The notes under the pieces were generated by a model. That model saw nothing but the letters and a program-made list of their open reading frames with translations, searched no databases and was not told where the DNA came from. Below, piece after piece: positions 34,261 to 43,277 of a DNA stretch of 43,294 bases (positions within the stretch are counted from its first letter, which is position 1; each line of letters opens with the position of its first letter). The translations under genes and the position numbers were made by a program. Origin of the DNA: Planctomycetota bacterium (GTDB taxonomy: Bacteria; Planctomycetota; Planctomycetia; Pirellulales; Pirellulaceae); NCBI GenBank assembly GCA_026692905.1, contig JAPLNL010000099.1, positions 1 to 43,294 of the forward strand, read 5' to 3'.

Positions 34261-37034
34261 TAGCGATCCTCGTCATCGTCGCTATCCTCCCCGTCGTCGT
34301 CTTCTTCGTCGTCCTCTTCGTCGACAAGCGAATCATTTTCAGGAAACCGAGGACCTTGAAATGCAATGCCTGGTCGATCGTGTAACGTCTCATCCGAGCT
34401 ATCAATGTCAATGAGTGTACTTTCCAACGGATAGCACTTGGCTTGCCATTGCAACGCAACTTCCTCCGCCTCGGCAACATTGCGAGCAAGCACTCCCCAC
34501 TGAGCAATATACGTCATCCACTCCGTCTGATCTGGAAGGCATCCCACCGATTCCGGCCATGCGGAATCGAGTGGCTGTGAGACATAGCACTGATACAGGT
34601 AAAGATCGCATGGTTTTTCATCCGCTCGAATTTGTTCGAAATAACTTTCGGTCGCAATCCCGGCCACCAACATTTTGTGCTCAACCTCCAACTGCAACGC
34701 GCGCTCGTCAGGGCACATCTTGGCAGCTGTGATGAGACGTTCGAAAGCTCCCGAGACGCCGCTTAAAGTTAAATCGTTGATTTGGGCGAGCGATCTCGAA
34801 AGAGCAATCCGCACAAACTTAGCTGCTTCGCTCGATTGCCCGAGTTGGGCATATGCCGCGGCTCGAACCGAATCGATATGCAACCCTTTCGATTCGAATA
34901 ATAGTACTTCTCGATCGATCGCCTCGAGCGCTTCCTGAGGACGCTTTAACTCAAGCAGACCAGAGCTCAAGTAATAGTTGGTCCACGGCCCCGGGGAATG
35001 ACGCTCATGCAGCTTCTGCAAAAAACTGACTTGCAATTCGTGCTGCGTCAATGCGTGAGCCTTGAGCGCCGCTTCAAACAACAATTCGCCCGAATCTCCG
35101 CCTTCGCGAATGCAAAGATCGAGAACATACAATGCGTCCTGCAGTCGGTCCGTTTCGGAATAAATTCTCGATAGGGCCAACGCGGCATCATCCCGTGTAC
35201 GGTCCAACTTAAATGCCCGAGCGTAACATCGTTCCGCTTCACTGGCGTTCCCGATGTACTCAAAGACCTCGGCAGCTCGGAAATTATTATTCACTCCGGT
35301 TGCCTCCATCTGCAATGATTTCCGTATCAGCTGCTCCAATCGTTCATTGCTGATCGAAGTTGGAGGTAGATCTTTCTCATTGGCAGGCTCGTCGAAGTCA
35401 TCCGGCTCGTCCAAGTCATCGACGTCGTTGAAGACGGGATGTTTCGAATCAAAATTCAACTCGGCTGTCAATCGATCAAGCATGCTGATCGTCATGCCTA
35501 GCCGACCAAGCAAAGAAATCAAATAGGCAACTTCCTGGTTCGACGAGACCAGCGTGTTCCCCCATTTCCACACAGCGGCTCGATCACAATCGGGAGTGAT
35601 CAAAAAGTTCATCAGATACATAGCCCGTCCGATATCCTCAGGATGAGAAAAATCCTTAACTGGCCGGTCCAATAGTTCTTGTCGAAAAACGGTGACATCG
35701 ACTTTCGAATGCGAATCTTTTTCAGCCAATTTGCCAGCATTATGCATTCGCTCCGTCAAATCATCCATCCAAGGTCCAAGCGGCGTTGGGTCCTTGGTCT
35801 CCGTTTCCTCGGTTTTCGTTTCATCGAGCGGCTTGACTTCCATGTCCGTCGCAACATTGGAGGGCTCAGGTTGCGGCAGCGTGCTGGGGGCCCGCGTATT
35901 TTTGATGACAGTACCAAGCGGCGTGATTTCGACCGAATCATCCAGGATTTGATGGAGCCTTCGGATCGACTGCCAATCGTTGGCTTTGGTGGCAACCTCC
36001 TCAAATTGGATACTCAAACGCATTGCCTTGGTCATGTCCCCTCGCAAGCGATATAAGGCAACGAGCCGGATTCCGGACTCTAGCCATTTCGTAATCGCTT
36101 TGCCTTGCTTGAGACTTTTGTTCCAGGACACAAGAAGCTTTTCCGCTTGTTCCCATTCCTGATTCATTGCGTGGCCAACAGCCGTTAGCAAGTCGACGTC
36201 CAAATCGTACTCAGGGCATTCACCTCGTGGTGGTAGCCCCATCAGCAATCCACGGGTCCGTTCGTCCATGGGTCGGTTTTCGATGAGGTCCAGCGCATGG
36301 CGTTCCAACATCACTGCCACCTGCGCACCTGGTGGATCGTTAACACTCGTGGCTAACGCCAGTTCCGCCGCCTGCTCAAGCTTCGAACGCGCCGATTCAT
36401 GCTGCCCCTCGAAAACATCCATCGTCGCTAAACGAAGCATGGCCAGCCATCGGCGATCGCCGCGTTCTGGAAAATCGTTTTCCTGATTAAGTACCTGTTT
36501 GCAATGATACCGTGCCAGCTCGTAGTCATCGGCAGCGGTATGCGTATCGCACGCGTACTCGCGGAAGCATTGTATGCACGATAGCTTGCCGATGCGGTGA
36601 CAAACTTCGATACCACCGGTCAAGCATTCTTGCATGCCTTCCGAATTGTAACCGTCAAGCGCCCCGGTCGCCTCCGCCAAGACCTCATAAGCGCAAGCCC
36701 CCATCGAGTAAATCATGTTCTCGTATTGATCGAGATCGAGCGATGGCTCAATCTTGCGAGCCTGCTCCTCATCTTCAAAAATTGCAATCAACTCGACTGC
36801 GCGCTCCCGAACGGTTTCGAACTGAAGCAATCTTTGGGACAATGTCATTTGAAAGAAAGTGCCAAAAACATAGAATCCAAGGTGCCCCTCGGAACGAGCC
36901 CGCGATCGAAGCTCCCCATAAAGCTTGTAAGCCGAGAGACAGAAAGCGGACTCCATCAAATCGCCGGCTGCGTCGTTGATCCCGGAGAGCTCTTTTTCAA
37001 TCGAATCTTGTTTGGATTTGTCTTTTTTCGCCAC
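34257..37034 (-). CDS. Large TPR-like helical repeat protein with acidic tail
   Basis: A 925-residue protein without signal peptide or membrane segment, so probably cytoplasmic. It is helical throughout with tetratricopeptide-like pairs, clearest in residues about 595-790, for example AAEVFEYIGNASEAERCYARA, then ALALSRIYSETDRLQDALYVLD and SSGLLELKRPQEALEAIDRE. The centre (about 400-440 and 560-590) has acidic, disordered linkers, and the C-terminus ends in about 25 almost continuous Asp/Glu residues. A Cys-rich patch (IGKLSCIQCFREYACDTH, near 155) is not a complete metal site. TPR proteins scaffold other proteins; the partner is unknown. It is convergent with the hydrolase gene and has family 1 cluster D directly upstream. 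Confidence 0.8.
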   Translation of the reverse strand: MAKKDKSKQDSIEKELSGINDAAGDLMESAFCLSAYKLYGELRSRARSEGHLGFYVFGTFFQMTLSQRLLQFETVRERAVELIAIFEDEEQARKIEPSLDLDQYENMIYSMGACAYEVLAEATGALDGYNSEGMQECLTGGIEVCHRIGKLSCIQCFREYACDTHTAADDYELARYHCKQVLNQENDFPERGDRRWLAMLRLATMDVFEGQHESARSKLEQAAELALATSVNDPPGAQVAVMLERHALDLIENRPMDERTRGLLMGLPPRGECPEYDLDVDLLTAVGHAMNQEWEQAEKLLVSWNKSLKQGKAITKWLESGIRLVALYRLRGDMTKAMRLSIQFEEVATKANDWQSIRRLHQILDDSVEITPLGTVIKNTRAPSTLPQPEPSNVATDMEVKPLDETKTEETETKDPTPLGPWMDDLTERMHNAGKLAEKDSHSKVDVTVFRQELLDRPVKDFSHPEDIGRAMYLMNFLITPDCDRAAVWKWGNTLVSSNQEVAYLISLLGRLGMTISMLDRLTAELNFDSKHPVFNDVDDLDEPDDFDEPANEKDLPPTSISNERLEQLIRKSLQMEATGVNNNFRAAEVFEYIGNASEAERCYARAFKLDRTRDDAALALSRIYSETDRLQDALYVLDLCIREGGDSGELLFEAALKAHALTQHELQVSFLQKLHERHSPGPWTNYYLSSGLLELKRPQEALEAIDREVLLFESKGLHIDSVRAAAYAQLGQSSEAAKFVRIALSRSLAQINDLTLSGVSGAFERLITAAKMCPDERALQLEVEHKMLVAGIATESYFEQIRADEKPCDLYLYQCYVSQPLDSAWPESVGCLPDQTEWMTYIAQWGVLARNVAEAEEVALQWQAKCYPLESTLIDIDSSDETLHDRPGIAFQGPRFPENDSLVDEEDDEEDDDGEDSDDDEDRY

Positions 37035-37060
37035 GCAATCGGCCTTTGAAGAGTTTCGTA

Positions 37061-37170
37061 CTTAAGCGAGCGGTCGCGTGGAGGATTCCAGCATCCAGTT
37101 CACTAGCTTGCGCATCGTGCTAGGGCGTTGTTTCGCATCCAGTTCACTAGCTTGCGCGTCGTGCTAGGTC
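37061..37170. repeat. Family 1 repeat cluster D (two direct copies)
   Basis: Two cores in the same orientation lie at 37099-37122 (one change, CGCATCGTGC) and 37143-37166, a 44-bp period that includes CATCCAGT before and CGTTGTTT after. The left border is CTTAAGCGAGCGGTCG (37061-37076). No matching right border is seen. It lies between the start of the TPR gene and the stop of the phosphatase gene. Confidence 0.88.
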
Positions 37171-37194
37171 GTTGTTTGGGACAATTGTCCCGTA

Positions 37195-37857
37195 TCAAAT
37201 AATAGCTCTCATCGAACCATCCGGGTTGGCTTGCCAGATCATTCCGGTCTCCAACTCCATGGCCGTCAGCCACTTGCCACCGTAACAGTAGGTATCAATG
37301 CAAGTCAAATGTGGAACTTGAAAAATCTCTCCCTGACGGTCGTGCGTATGGCCGACAATCGCTTTTTTTCCAGAAAAGTGCGGGCCAGGCAGCACATTCG
37401 ATATCTTAACCCATCGCAACAAATCCGATGGCTGTTCGGAAAGCGGCAGATCCGGATCGTAGTTGGCGTGCACTATAAAATGCGTGTCGTTTTCAAAGTA
37501 GTCCTGCATGCGATCAAGGAAATCACGATGCGATTTTGGAACGCACGAAAGATCACCAGAGAAGCCGTAAGACTCCATGGTTTCAACCCCTCCGTGATTG
37601 AGCCAACTGTAAGGCTCCATTTCACGACGAAGGACCGCATTCAGCATTTCCTCGTGATTGCCCATCAACGCGACCAAGTTGGTCGTTTCCTCCAATTGGA
37701 GCAGTCGCTCGAGCACCCCACGCGAATCGGGACCACGATCCACGTAATCCCCAACCGTCACAATCGTATCTTCCTTGGTGGGCTGGATTGCGTCGAGCAA
37801 AGCGTTCAAAGCAGATAAGCAGCCATGGATGTCGCCGATTGCAATCGTTCTGGGCAT
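37195..37857 (-). CDS. PP2A-like serine/threonine (calcineurin-fold) phosphatase
   Basis: A 220-residue bacterial PPP-family phosphatase. The family dephosphorylates phosphoproteins and some act on diadenosine tetraphosphate (ApaH type). Motifs are complete: GDIHG (D9, H11), GDYVDRG (D37, R41), GNHE (N67, H68), a VHANYD block and GHTHDRQG, then IDTYCYGGKWLTA. The length and the GDYVDRG variant favour the bacterial PrpA-like Ser/Thr phosphatase group. The ATG at 37857 gives MPRTIAIGDIHG, so the motif stands at the usual place; the 18-residue extension to 37911 is less likely. It may be in a run of minus-strand genes with the TPR gene, although the repeat cluster separates them. Confidence 0.92.
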   Translation of the reverse strand: MPRTIAIGDIHGCLSALNALLDAIQPTKEDTIVTVGDYVDRGPDSRGVLERLLQLEETTNLVALMGNHEEMLNAVLRREMEPYSWLNHGGVETMESYGFSGDLSCVPKSHRDFLDRMQDYFENDTHFIVHANYDPDLPLSEQPSDLLRWVKISNVLPGPHFSGKKAIVGHTHDRQGEIFQVPHLTCIDTYCYGGKWLTAMELETGMIWQANPDGSMRAII

Positions 37858-38225
37858 AAATTTGGTCTTGTTAAACAGAGCAATGAAGAACGGGGCTGGA
37901 ATTAGTTCCATTCATGCAAACCCGCCTTCCCCCCTTTTCGAGGACCGTAAAAGATAGTTGCACCAAGCAAATTCGCATAGTTCAAAAAACAAGCATCGTC
38001 GGTACCGTTGCGGTCAATTAGCCGATGGACGTTAGCCTTGTCATTAACCCCAATCTTTGGCTTTGCTCCCCTCACTCTTAGGCAAAGCTTGTGTAGCGAA
38101 ACTCGTCAAGAGTTTCGGTCGTTTGTGCAATGCAGCCGAAAGTCTTGACGACTTTCGCTACTCAAATTGCTGACGAATCCATCTAGTGACCCTGTGCCAC
38201 GGTTATGTCTCATCCTGCCGATCGC
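37858..38225. other. Intergenic region with family 2 element
   Basis: About 370 bp without a gene. The first 150 bp should contain the phosphatase promoter. The family 2 element at 38094-38161 is the only structure found. Confidence 0.6.
38094..38161 (+). repeat. Family 2 double-hairpin element, copy 4 (most regular)
   Basis: Hairpin A 38097-38117 and hairpin B 38137-38157, with loops GTCAA and TTGAC that are exact reverse complements. The element starts GTAGCGAAA and ends TTTCGCTAC, so its outer ends are also inverted. It lies 65 bp after the stop of the SLOG-protein gene (on the minus strand). Confidence 0.92.
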
Positions 38226-38915
38226 CTAAGCAAAAACCCGCATCAAGTAGTCAAAGGCACGTTGGTAGATCTCCGGCTCCTTGCTCGCTCGTGGACCGGC
38301 AATATTGAGGGTTCGAACATTGCATTTGGCAAGCCATTCATGGACTCGTTCAATTCGTCCAGGGTGCGTCAAGCGAATCTTGAGGCATGGTTTGGCAATG
38401 CACTCCGCATAGTGAAACGTCTTAAATGTTCCTCCCTCAAGATTGGAAAGGTAGAGCACAAGGGTTCCGTCCGAATCGATGACATTTCGCTTGGTTCGGT
38501 CGGAGTACTTCGGCGACGGATGCTCTTCAAGTTGATAGCAGCTTGGAATCGGGCCATCTTCTGCGATGCGGCCAAGCGGACACCAACCGCCATGCGGAAT
38601 GTCGATCTCGATAGCCACATCGAGCGCGGCCCGGTCGACCCCAGTTTGTCCGCCCGACACAATCCGCTCAATTCGCACCGCATCCTTAGGCGATTCTGAT
38701 TTCGTCGCGGCGTTTGGAACGGACTTGTTGCGTGAGGTTTCGCTGATGATCGACGGCTCTTTGGGACACGAATCGGAAATTGGTTTGTGAGGGAAAAGCA
38801 AGTCGTATGGGTCGTTCCACGCAATCCCGCTTTGTGACATGCAGCGATTATCTATTTCCGGACGCTTGCTTGCAAGATACAGCCTATGTTTCCCAAGATC
38901 GACTGAGGCTCGCAT
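38226..38915 (-). CDS. YpsA-like SLOG-family protein (putative molybdenum carrier)
   Basis: A protein with the SLOG/Rossmann-like domain often annotated as putative molybdenum carrier or circularly permuted YpsA. The domain covers about the last 150 residues: IERIVSGGQTGVDRAALDVA, GGWCPLGRIAEDG, NVIDSDGTLVLYLSNLEGGT and a closing segment with GPRASKEPEIYQRAFDYL. SLOG domains bind nucleotides or related ligands, and biochemical function in this subfamily is not established. The upstream 80 residues are a low-complexity, Ser/Pro-rich stretch of unknown function. The start is uncertain: ATG at 38915, ATG at 38840, or TTG at 39014, the last of which would overlap the divergent cytochrome start. 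It is single and divergent from the cytochrome cluster. Confidence 0.8.
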   Translation of the reverse strand: MRASVDLGKHRLYLASKRPEIDNRCMSQSGIAWNDPYDLLFPHKPISDSCPKEPSIISETSRNKSVPNAATKSESPKDAVRIERIVSGGQTGVDRAALDVAIEIDIPHGGWCPLGRIAEDGPIPSCYQLEEHPSPKYSDRTKRNVIDSDGTLVLYLSNLEGGTFKTFHYAECIAKPCLKIRLTHPGRIERVHEWLAKCNVRTLNIAGPRASKEPEIYQRAFDYLMRVFA

Positions 38916-38999
38916 GTCGAATGCGTCCGAAGAAGACAAAGGTTTTTCGATTTCCCAAACCAAACTCGACACGCCAAGCCTATCGCGAGAACAAGAAAC

Positions 39000-40058
39000 G
39001 TGAGTGAAGCCCAATTGAACCGAACTTCCATCAACCGAACTGGAATCATCGGCGGCGGTTTGCTGTTGATATCATTTGCGATGGGAATGGCGAACCCGAC
39101 AGCCGACAAAGCGGATCCTCGCGACCGAAAGTGGAATCTAGCCTTGGCACCCCAAAATGTGCTGGGTGTCCAGAGCTGTGAAAAATGCCACGCAGCCGAG
39201 ATACAAACTTGGAAACGAACTCCGCACAGCGAAACCTTCCTTACCCTTCATCGCAAACCCGAAGCTCAGAAGATCGCTGATAATCTTGGCATCACCAACT
39301 TCAAAAACGACTCAAATTGCATTCAATGCCACTACACGATGGGCAACGTCGACAGTCACTTGGATGCCATCGCTGGCGTTTCATGTGAGTCTTGCCATGG
39401 TGCCGCTAAGGATTGGATCGCTGTGCACAACGATTATGGCGGACCTAGTGCAACACGTGAACAAGAATCGCCGGAACATCGTATCAAGCGACTTACGGCT
39501 AGCATCGACCTTGGCATGCGAAACCCAGTCAATGTGTATCTCGTTGCTCAAAGCTGCTATCGTTGCCATACCGTACCCGACGAAAAATTGGTCAACATTG
39601 GCGGCCATAATGCCGGTAGTCTGGACTTCGAATTGGTCAGCTGGTCGCAAGGAACTGTTCGACATAACTTTGTTCGAACCGATGGCAAATCGAATGCCGT
39701 TGAGTCACCAGCGCGATTACGAACGCTGTTCCTAGCAGGCATGATCGCGGACTTGGAGTTCAGTATGCGAGCGACAGCGATGGCGACCGAAAAGGCCACG
39801 TTCGGTATCACCTCTGCTCAAAGAACAGCTCGGTCTCTTGAGCGATTGAAGTCGGCACAAGCGAAAGTCAATCATCCGGTCTTGGCAGAGACGATCGCGG
39901 TTGCTCAGTCGGTCTCGCTGAAATTGAATAATCGCGATCAGTTAGAAATGGTAGCGGGCAAGATCAATGAGTTCGGTGTTCGCTTCGGCGCAACCGTCAA
40001 CGGTGACGAGCTAGCCGCGATCGACTCCTTTGTCCCACCCAAGAACAAATGGAAGTAA
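39000..40058 (+). CDS. Tetrahaem cytochrome c (cytochrome c554-like), membrane-anchored
   Basis: A 352-residue exported c-type cytochrome. A GTG start gives MSEAQLNRTSINRTG and one hydrophobic segment (16-30), an uncleaved anchor or signal. Four CxxCH haem sites are visible: CEKCH (near 60), CIQCH (near 107), CESCH (near 130) and CYRCH (near 186). His residues in HSETF and HGAA are candidate axial ligands. This fits the cytochrome c554-like family of periplasmic electron carriers. The helical C-terminal 150 residues lack haem sites. It overlaps the next gene by 10 nt (ATGGAAGTAA), and the three genes to 41361 form a compact cluster. The electron donor or acceptor is unknown. Confidence 0.92.
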   Translation: MSEAQLNRTSINRTGIIGGGLLLISFAMGMANPTADKADPRDRKWNLALAPQNVLGVQSCEKCHAAEIQTWKRTPHSETFLTLHRKPEAQKIADNLGITNFKNDSNCIQCHYTMGNVDSHLDAIAGVSCESCHGAAKDWIAVHNDYGGPSATREQESPEHRIKRLTASIDLGMRNPVNVYLVAQSCYRCHTVPDEKLVNIGGHNAGSLDFELVSWSQGTVRHNFVRTDGKSNAVESPARLRTLFLAGMIADLEFSMRATAMATEKATFGITSAQRTARSLERLKSAQAKVNHPVLAETIAVAQSVSLKLNNRDQLEMVAGKINEFGVRFGATVNGDELAAIDSFVPPKNKWK

Positions 40059-40492
40059 GCGTCCGAAAAATACTTGTTACCGACATTCGCAGTTCGAGCA
40101 ACAGCTTTGACTGCGATTCTGCAGCCTTGGATGCTATTCTTGGGTTGAATCCAATCGGACAGCGCCAATGGCGCGTCGATAGTGCCGAGTCCGCACCGAA
40201 ATCGCATCTCGGGAAACAGCCTGCACAGGTTTACGTTCCATTGGATGTGGTTCCGGCTGCATCCCCCTCAAGCGTACGCGGTTCGAAACCTGTTGGACCC
40301 GAATTGCTTGCGGACGCTGAGTTCAAGCGAGAGAGGTTGGTACGACTGCTCGATCGGCAGCAGGCATGGTATGATGCGCAACAGCAAGCTGCACGAGCAG
40401 CTGAACAACTCTTGTCACTGTGCGAGCATCATCAGCAGCAATGGCTCCTACCGAACCAACCGACGTTAATGTCACCACCGCCCCAGCCTTGA
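40049..40492 (+). CDS. Small Gln-rich protein of unknown function
   Basis: A 147-residue protein without signal peptide. Its ATG lies inside the end of the cytochrome gene and its end overlaps the dehydrogenase gene by 52 nt. The N-terminal half is ordinary (MEVSVRKILVTDIRSSSNSF); the C-terminal 60 residues are helical and rich in Gln, Ala and Arg (LLDRQQAWYDAQQQAARAAE). No family is recognised. Translational coupling with both neighbours suggests it belongs with them, but no function can be given. Confidence 0.65.
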   Translation: MEVSVRKILVTDIRSSSNSFDCDSAALDAILGLNPIGQRQWRVDSAESAPKSHLGKQPAQVYVPLDVVPAASPSSVRGSKPVGPELLADAEFKRERLVRLLDRQQAWYDAQQQAARAAEQLLSLCEHHQQQWLLPNQPTLMSPPPQP

Positions 40493-41361
40493 ATCCAACG
40501 TTCGGACCCATTCAGAGAATCTTGATCATCGGTGCCGGCTGGACGGGGAGGCAAATTGCAGGCCAAATGGCTTCGCATGGTTTGGATGTAACGCTGGTAG
40601 ACAACAATGCGGCTGCTCTTGAGGTATCGCGACAGTGGATCCTCGACCAGAGAGAACCGTTCTCAGAGCAAGGCTACTGGCCGGAAGTCTCAAGTGAAGA
40701 ACTTGCTGGGCGAATTCACACCGCGGCCGGTATCGATGCTTTGTCGGGTGAATTCGATTTGATCTTGGAGTCCGTGAGCGAACAGTTTTCGCTCAAACGA
40801 AGAATAATCAAAACGTATTCCGAGCGATTTGCGTCTCCGACCATCATCGCATCGAACAGCTCTTATTTCACGCCATCGATGATGCAGCCTCACGTCATTT
40901 CGCCAGGGCGATTTGCTAATTTGCATTTCCATGTCCCAATCTGGCGAGCCACGTTGGTGGATATCGCTTCTGGTCCGGCAACTGACGATGCAACCATTCA
41001 GCGGTTGGTTGTTTTGGCGATTCGCATTGGTCAAACACCGCTTGTGCAGCGGATCGAAAATCCCGGCTACGTATTCAATTGGATGCTCAAGGCGTTGCTG
41101 CAATCTGCCCTGCAATTGGTGGATCGGAAAGTCGCCTTGCCTGCCGATATCGATATGGCTTGGAAGAAAGTGACAGGCATGGCGATCGGCCCGTTTGGGA
41201 TTATGGATCAAATAGGAGTCGATTTGATTCACCAAACGATGTCGCATGCGAGATTTGTGGACGGAGACGAAGAATGGCAACCGCTAGTCGACATTTTGCA
41301 GCCGTATGTCGACAGCAATCGCCTCGGTGTCAAAACAGGCCAAGGTTTCTTTGATTATTGA
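40441..41361 (+). CDS. 3-hydroxyacyl-CoA dehydrogenase family protein
   Basis: A 306-residue NAD-dependent enzyme of the 3-hydroxyacyl-CoA dehydrogenase family, which oxidises 3-hydroxyacyl-CoA to 3-oxoacyl-CoA in beta-oxidation or butyrate metabolism. The Rossmann fold has GAGWTG (31-36) and D54. Active-site regions are IASNSS (136-141) and FANLHFHVP (158-166, with the catalytic His in place of the usual HFFNP). The C-terminal domain has IENPGYVFNWMLKALLQSAL and PADIDMAWKKVTGMAIGPFG. The ATG at 40441 gives 24 residues before the Rossmann strand; a GTG at 40420 is possible. No thiolase or enoyl-CoA hydratase is nearby, so pathway context is missing. Confidence 0.92.
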   Translation: MAPTEPTDVNVTTAPALNPTFGPIQRILIIGAGWTGRQIAGQMASHGLDVTLVDNNAAALEVSRQWILDQREPFSEQGYWPEVSSEELAGRIHTAAGIDALSGEFDLILESVSEQFSLKRRIIKTYSERFASPTIIASNSSYFTPSMMQPHVISPGRFANLHFHVPIWRATLVDIASGPATDDATIQRLVVLAIRIGQTPLVQRIENPGYVFNWMLKALLQSALQLVDRKVALPADIDMAWKKVTGMAIGPFGIMDQIGVDLIHQTMSHARFVDGDEEWQPLVDILQPYVDSNRLGVKTGQGFFDY

Positions 41362-41565
41362 GGCTCCCGAACCGAATCGCGCGAGTGTTAATCACATCCC
41401 CATGTATTTCCAGGCCGCTTCACGGAAAATTCAGGGTGGTGTGCTAGTCTAGATGTCGGTTCAGCCGGTATTTTGATTTCGGGCGATTAGTGTCGCACGC
41501 TTGTTCCAATCGTCCCCCTGAACAATTGAGACAGTTGTTCGACACTCAGGAATACTCAAGGAAGC

Positions 41566-42762
41566 ATGATGTTCAAAAGTTTTGAAATGATCCGATCAGC
41601 GGGCTTGATTTTGGCAATCGGTTTGCTGGTCGCGTCTCAAGTAAATTGTTTAGCAGACGAACTTCCGGCCGGTGCGACAGGAATCGGCGGGCGGTGGTTT
41701 GTTGGGCCGACTGAAAATCCAATTTACTATTACCACGATGGCGATCGGTATGTGGATCTTTTTTCGTACCACACCAAAGACTCCAACAAGGACGGGATCG
41801 ACAACGTCAAGATTAGTCACGACAAACAGTTCTTGATCATGGAAAGCCAGGGCTACCCGAACCATCCCACCGCCGTTTTTCCAAACAGTGGCAATCCGAA
41901 TTCGATTCGCGTTCAGAAATTCACATTTCGATTGCCACTCGTTCCCAAGCTTGCGGATAAAATCACTCGGTTACCGATGGGCCCCGTCGGAACTGCCTTG
42001 AACGGCGTGGTCTTTTTCAATCCATTTGAGATGGAGGGGATGAACGCGGTCGAGGGATACTCCGAAGTCTGGTTGGACTCCTGCTGTGGACACCCTCAGC
42101 AAACGGGTGTTTACCATTACCACAAATATCCGACTTGCGTGAAGTCCCCGTTTAAAGATGACGGCAAGCAACATTCACCCGTTATTGGCTTTGCATTTGA
42201 CGGCTTCCCCCTCTATGGACCATATGAATCCGATGGCATTATGGCAAAAGATTTAGAAAAATCGAATGCTTTGGATGTTTGCAACGGTCACATTGATGAG
42301 ATTCGGGGTTACCACTATCACGTAACACCTGGAAGGTTTCCCTACATTTTAGGTGGCTACGCAGGTGTGGTGGAAACATCAAACAACCGCGGGTTGCGAG
42401 GTGCTCAAACCGGACCGCTAATCGACAACACTCAGCAGGGTGAAAATCGCATGGATAAAGTGATCGCGACGGTTCGTCCTGGGACGGCCTCGCGTGGCAA
42501 AACTCATTCGATCGAGTTTGAACTCAAGCCTGAAAATGGAGTACGACGTCGGGTTCCAAACGACAAACCGAACTGGGTGCAAATCGGCCCTTACGAAGCA
42601 TCCTCGATCAAACGCGAAGGGAACACGGTAACGGCCGAAATCACGATCGCCGAGGACGCGCCTGTCGGAGTGTTGTTAGACTGCCATATTGAGTTTACAG
42701 AAAACGGACGAGGCGGCCCCATCGTCTTCAAGAAGAACGGCGTGTTTCGTGTTGTGGAATAA
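41566..42762 (+). CDS. Secreted YHYH-domain protein
   Basis: A 398-residue exported protein. A signal peptide ends near NCLADE. The YHYH domain covers about 130-290, with two YHYH motifs (QTGVYHYHKYPTCVKS and GYHYHVTPGRFPYILG) and the block PVIGFAFDGFPLYGPYE. YHYH proteins are widespread in aquatic bacteria and their role is undefined; the His-rich motifs suggest metal binding. A C-terminal part (about 305-398) is beta-rich and probably an Ig-like domain. GGAAG lies 5 nt before the ATG. It stands alone between the dehydrogenase cluster and the EF-hand gene. The 204-bp gap before it holds no clear structure. Confidence 0.94.
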   Translation: MMFKSFEMIRSAGLILAIGLLVASQVNCLADELPAGATGIGGRWFVGPTENPIYYYHDGDRYVDLFSYHTKDSNKDGIDNVKISHDKQFLIMESQGYPNHPTAVFPNSGNPNSIRVQKFTFRLPLVPKLADKITRLPMGPVGTALNGVVFFNPFEMEGMNAVEGYSEVWLDSCCGHPQQTGVYHYHKYPTCVKSPFKDDGKQHSPVIGFAFDGFPLYGPYESDGIMAKDLEKSNALDVCNGHIDEIRGYHYHVTPGRFPYILGGYAGVVETSNNRGLRGAQTGPLIDNTQQGENRMDKVIATVRPGTASRGKTHSIEFELKPENGVRRRVPNDKPNWVQIGPYEASSIKREGNTVTAEITIAEDAPVGVLLDCHIEFTENGRGGPIVFKKNGVFRVVE

Positions 42763-42914
42763 ACAACGAATTAAGTGAGTGGAACTGTTTGGCGAAATGT
42801 CGGTATTGAAGATGTCAGTACTGTACTTGTAGCCAATCACCTTGTCGGTGAAAAGCAAAAGGCCCTTTGCGGCAATTGAATCAAAAGAATTCCCAATCCT
42901 CTGGAGTGTCAGTT

Positions 42915-43277
42915 ATGAAGCGATGTATGTGGACTCTCGGTGTCTTGTTTGTAGTGGGAGCGTCGAATGCGATGGCTCAACCACCTGGCGTTGGAGGTCC
43001 TGGTGGACCTGGCGGACCTGGCGGCGGTGGACCTGGTGCCCAACGCGGTCGCTCTCCATTGGTCGAAGCTCTCGATGCAGATCATGACGGCTCGATCTCC
43101 GCAGAAGAAATTAAGAACGCAACTGCTGCTTTACTGAGTATCGACAAGAACAAAGACGGAAAATTGTCCGAAGATGAATTCCGACCCGCCGGAATGGGCG
43201 GACCTGGCGGTGAAGGTCGCGGACCTGGCGGCGAAGGACGTGGGCCCGGTGGATTTGGCGGACCCGGCGGCGAATGA
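42915..43277 (+). CDS. Secreted EF-hand protein with Gly-Pro repeats
   Basis: A 120-residue frame with signal peptide ([20 protein letters not shown], cleavage after AMA before QPPG), a Gly/Pro-rich stretch, and two EF-hand loops that bind Ca2+ ([12 protein letters not shown] and [12 protein letters not shown]). A collagen-like GGPGG repeat follows. The ATG at 42915 has GGAG 10 nt upstream; the longer frame to 42867 adds 16 non-signal residues. The stop (TGA, 43275-43277) replaces GGA in an otherwise conserved repeat (GGCGGCGAAGGACGTGGGCC becomes GGCGGCGAATGACGTGGGCC). The repeat continues in frame to the window end, so the gene may be truncated by mutation and its original end lie outside. 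Such EF-hand proteins are common in planctomycetes. Confidence 0.85.
   Translation: MKRCMWTLGVLFVVGASNAMAQPPGVGGPGGPGGPGGGGPGAQRGRSPLVEALDADHDGSISAEEIKNATAALLSIDKNKDGKLSEDEFRPAGMGGPGGEGRGPGGEGRGPGGFGGPGGE

Noticed and set aside
43275-43277. TGA as selenocysteine or readthrough codon
   Set aside because: No SECIS-like hairpin can be judged from the 17 remaining bases, and a Gly position in a structural repeat is an unlikely place for selenocysteine. A point mutation is simpler.
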